Below are positions 61,579 through 64,000 of a DNA stretch of 64,000 bases, in pieces. The notes below the pieces were generated by a model. It was not told the DNA's origin and searched no databases. It saw nothing but the letters and a program-made list of their open reading frames with translations. The position numbers were made by a program, and so were the translations under genes. This DNA is from CAMDPA01 sp965223035 (GTDB lineage Bacteria > Pseudomonadota > Alphaproteobacteria > Rhizobiales > Hyphomicrobiaceae): contig OZ244980.1 of the NCBI GenBank assembly GCA_965223035.1, positions 1,736,001-1,800,000 of the forward strand, given 5' to 3'. Every line of letters begins with the position of its first letter. The first letter of the stretch is position 1.

Positions 61579-62808
61579 TCATTCTGCCGGTTGCGCTCGG
61601 TTGGGAGCGGACTCAGTCTTGGATTTGCCGCCGCCGGTGAACAGACTGCCAAGGCGTTGTGCACCTTCCATCAAGCCACCAGGCAGGAAGATCACGATCA
61701 ACATGAACAGCACGCCCAGCGTCAGATGCCAGCCTTCGCCAACAAACGGATGTGTGATAGCAACCATGAGGTTTTCCAGGCTCTGCGGAAGGAAAGAGAA
61801 GGCTGAATGGAGCGTCTGCGCGTTGAAGGCCGAGAAGATGTTCTCGAAGTACTTGATGACGCCAGCACCGAGAACCGGACCGAGCAGTGTCCCCGCACCG
61901 CCCAGGATGGTCATCAGCACGACCTCGCCCGATGCGGTCCATTGCATGCGCTCGGCTCCGGCCAACGGGTCGGTCACAGCCATCAGGGATCCTGCAAGTC
62001 CTGCATACATTCCGGAAATGACGAAAGCGGACAGCAGGTAAGGGCGCGTGTTGATGCCGGTGTAGGACATCCGGTTCTGATTGGTCTTGATGCCGCGCAA
62101 CATCATCCCGAACGGTGAGCGAAAGATCCGCAAGGAGATGTAGAACGCGATGATGAGGATGATGGCGCAGAAGTAGAAGCCGGGATACCCGCTCATTTTA
62201 ATGCCGAACAGGTTGGTGATCGGCAGACTGGCAGAGCGTTCGACACCAAACATGCCGTCGATGATGCGTGCGTCCCCAAGCGTCAGCTGCAAGCCCGTCT
62301 CGCCGTTGGTAATCGGTGTCAGCACCGAATAGGCGAGATTGTACGACATCTGCGCAAAGGCCAGCGTTAGGATCGAAAAGTAAATCCCGGCGCGGCGCAG
62401 TGACACATAGCCTATCAGCACCGAGAACAACCCGGCGCAAGCGACGCCGAGAATCACCGCGGGTATGGCGTTCATCGTGAACAGCTTGAACGACCAGACG
62501 GCGGCGTAGGAGCCAACACCAAGGAAGGCGGCGTGGCCAAACGACAGATAACCTGTGAGGCCGAACAGAATGTTGAAACCGATGGCAAAGATGCCAAATA
62601 TGCAAAACCGTTGGAGCAGGTCCGGATAGGCGGCGCCAACCGGCGCCAACAACCACGGGCTAGCAAGGACGACGGCTGAAAATATAGCCATCAAAATCAG
62701 GTCGTTCGTTGCCGACTTGCTGCGTGTCGCGGCTTCCACATCGTGGATTTCAATCGTCAGCGGCTCCATATCGAGCGGTGACTTAATCTTTTCCAGGCTC
62801 TGCGACAT
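61579..62808 (-). CDS. livM: Branched-chain amino acid-type ABC transporter permease LivM
   Basis: 409 residues with about ten spans. The LivM core includes FCIFGIFAIGFNILFGLTGYLSFGHAAFLGVGSYA, RRAGIYFSILTLAFAQMSYN and SAFVISGMYAGLAGSL, with GAGTLLGPVLGAGVI in the conserved EAA-like loop. The N-terminal ~35 residues are a cytoplasmic extension. It starts four bases after the livH stop. Confidence 0.92.
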   Translation of the reverse strand: MSQSLEKIKSPLDMEPLTIEIHDVEAATRSKSATNDLILMAIFSAVVLASPWLLAPVGAAYPDLLQRFCIFGIFAIGFNILFGLTGYLSFGHAAFLGVGSYAAVWSFKLFTMNAIPAVILGVACAGLFSVLIGYVSLRRAGIYFSILTLAFAQMSYNLAYSVLTPITNGETGLQLTLGDARIIDGMFGVERSASLPITNLFGIKMSGYPGFYFCAIILIIAFYISLRIFRSPFGMMLRGIKTNQNRMSYTGINTRPYLLSAFVISGMYAGLAGSLMAVTDPLAGAERMQWTASGEVVLMTILGGAGTLLGPVLGAGVIKYFENIFSAFNAQTLHSAFSFLPQSLENLMVAITHPFVGEGWHLTLGVLFMLIVIFLPGGLMEGAQRLGSLFTGGGKSKTESAPNRAQPAE

Positions 62809-62812
62809 GGTC

Positions 62813-63841
62813 TTAGCCCTCCATTACGCCCTTGCGACCCATTAGTCCGCGCGGACGAACGAGCAGGATGACGACAGCAACCAGGTAGATGATGATCTGG
62901 TCGATGCCAGGCAGCAGGCTCTTGACCTCATTCATCGATGCAAAGGACTGCAGAACACCGAGCAGGAAGCCGGCGGCGACGGCACCTGGCAGCGATCCCA
63001 TGCCGCCGACCACGACGACGACAAACGATAGGACCAGGAAGTCCATACCCATATGGTAGTCTGGTGGGAGGATCGGCGTGTACATGACCCCGGCAAGACC
63101 GGCGACAACGGCAGCCAGGCCGAACACCACCGTGAAGCGCTGTTGGATATTGATACCGAGCAGGCCGACGGTTTCGCGATCGGCCATACCAGCTCTGACC
63201 ACCATGCCGTAGGTCGTGAACTGCAGGAAGGCGAAGACCAAGCCGATCACGGCAAGCGAGAAAAACAGATAGACGATCCGCCAGTACGGGTAGACGATGG
63301 TGCCGGCATCGAGTCCGAAGCCAGCACCGAGATCGGCCGAGCCGGCGATCACCGTCGGTGCCGCTTGTGGAATTGGGTTGGCTCCGAACTGCGCCTTGAT
63401 GATTTCTTGAATGACAATGGCAAGGCCGAAAGTCACCAGGATCTGGTCGGCATGGGGGCGCTTATAAAAGAAGCGGATCAGCCCCCGCTCCATGATCACA
63501 CCGATCAGCAGCATCACTGGGATCGCCAGCAGAATGGAGAACAGAACCGAATAGTCGACCAGGAACGCTCCGAAGTCGCCAAACCATGCTTCAACGTAGG
63601 GCGTGCGGATCTCCATCGGCGTGCCCCAGGCAGTCGTCCTGGTCGGGTCGAGAACAACCTGTTCCAGCGACAACAGCTTGTTGACCGTCACGGCACAGAA
63701 AGCGCCCAGCATGAACAACGCACCGTGCGCGAAATTGACCACACCGAGCGTTCCAAAAATGAGCGTGAGACCAAGGGCAATCAGCGCATAAGCACCGCCT
63801 TTGTCCAGGCCATTGAGGATCTGAAGCAGGATGGCATCCAT
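62813..63841 (-). CDS. livH: Branched-chain amino acid-type ABC transporter permease LivH
   Basis: 342 residues with about eight spans. NGLDKGGAYALIALGLTLIFGTLGVVNFAHGALFMLGAF is the diagnostic N-terminal span pair. Later come DQILVTFGLAIVIQEIIKAQFGANP, RAGMADRETVGLLGINI (loop contacting the ATPases) and VVGGMGSLPGAVAAGFLLGV. It is the first visible gene of the liv operon; the periplasmic binding-protein gene would normally lie upstream, beyond the window edge. Confidence 0.93.
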   Translation of the reverse strand: MDAILLQILNGLDKGGAYALIALGLTLIFGTLGVVNFAHGALFMLGAFCAVTVNKLLSLEQVVLDPTRTTAWGTPMEIRTPYVEAWFGDFGAFLVDYSVLFSILLAIPVMLLIGVIMERGLIRFFYKRPHADQILVTFGLAIVIQEIIKAQFGANPIPQAAPTVIAGSADLGAGFGLDAGTIVYPYWRIVYLFFSLAVIGLVFAFLQFTTYGMVVRAGMADRETVGLLGINIQQRFTVVFGLAAVVAGLAGVMYTPILPPDYHMGMDFLVLSFVVVVVGGMGSLPGAVAAGFLLGVLQSFASMNEVKSLLPGIDQIIIYLVAVVILLVRPRGLMGRKGVMEG

Positions 63842-63896
63842 CTTGCGCTCTCCAATCCAGGAAAATCTGACTGATACCTCTTTGGCGGCAATTGAC

Positions 63897-63950
63897 CTCC
63901 AGCCGGCTTTGGACCTCGGCGGCCGTTGTAGGACGAGCAGCCGGCTGGAG
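63897..63950. terminator. Long inverted repeat upstream of livH
   Basis: CTCCAGCCGGCT (63897-63908) and AGCCGGCTGGAG (63939-63950) are perfect 12-base complements around a 30-base loop. It lies 55 bases upstream of livH, probably after the preceding gene of the operon. It could attenuate read-through from that gene or stabilise its mRNA. There is no T tract. Confidence 0.45.
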
Positions 63951-64000
63951 TGGGAACGCGTCAGCAGCCTGCTGCAGCTTAAGCGCCGTTGTTGCAGGCT

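Overview
The window looks like chromosomal DNA of a GC-rich alphaproteobacterium, probably close to Hyphomicrobiales/Rhodospirillales. Pointers are an ExbB-ExbD-ExbD-TonB operon, a FixK/FNR-type box in front of a carotenoid gene, a CbrA-like symporter-kinase and a RuvB of proteobacterial type. The exact taxon cannot be read from the sequence. The region is accessory-rich: many catabolic genes stand alone or in pairs, separated by long gaps, insertion-sequence debris and decayed genes.

Layout. 0-6 kb: the 3' end of ruvB, a DUF2092 protein and a carotenoid set (crtI, a crtE-type prenyl synthase, crtB) that would make phytoene and desaturate it. 6.6-18.9 kb: a corrinoid/iron-sulfur reductive-dehalogenase-like protein without an export signal, a cyclase-family hydrolase, an iron/polyamine-type ABC transporter whose ATPase carries an in-frame stop, a broken IS3 element, tRNA-Lys with a dead integrase beside it, an extradiol dioxygenase, an esterase and an outer-membrane protein. 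19-27 kb: a TonB energising operon divergent from a TonB-dependent receptor of the ZnuD type, with paired palindromes between them, then an OprB-like porin. 27-31 kb: a two-gene aconitase X whose large subunit has a Tat signal, next to a decayed second copy. 31-42 kb: a broken methyltransferase, small GYD/muconolactone-isomerase-like proteins, and a desaturase / asparagine-synthase / hydrolase trio. 42-44 kb: an unusual ClpS + ClpX-zinc-finger + AAA ATPase fusion. 44-55 kb: aromatic/alicyclic catabolism (flavoprotein dehydrogenase, carboxymuconolactone decarboxylase family, SnoaL-like protein, Rieske oxygenase, VOC protein, FAD monooxygenase, acyl-CoA synthetase, quinone reductase). 55.4-56.2 kb: a nearly intact IS5/IS427-type element. 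56.4-64 kb: a symporter-histidine kinase with a small membrane protein and a response regulator, followed by a livFGMH branched-chain amino-acid type ABC transporter.

The most striking structure is a family of about twenty short palindromic elements (55-157 bp) scattered through the window. They have imperfect terminal repeats and a TA target duplication, and come in long (two-hairpin) and short (one-hairpin) forms. One insertion can be reversed on paper: deleting the element plus one TA from the methyltransferase restores its reading frame exactly. Three copies sit precisely inside amber stop codons, leaving the host gene's product unchanged. No transposase likely to move them is visible here, so they look like non-autonomous MITEs.
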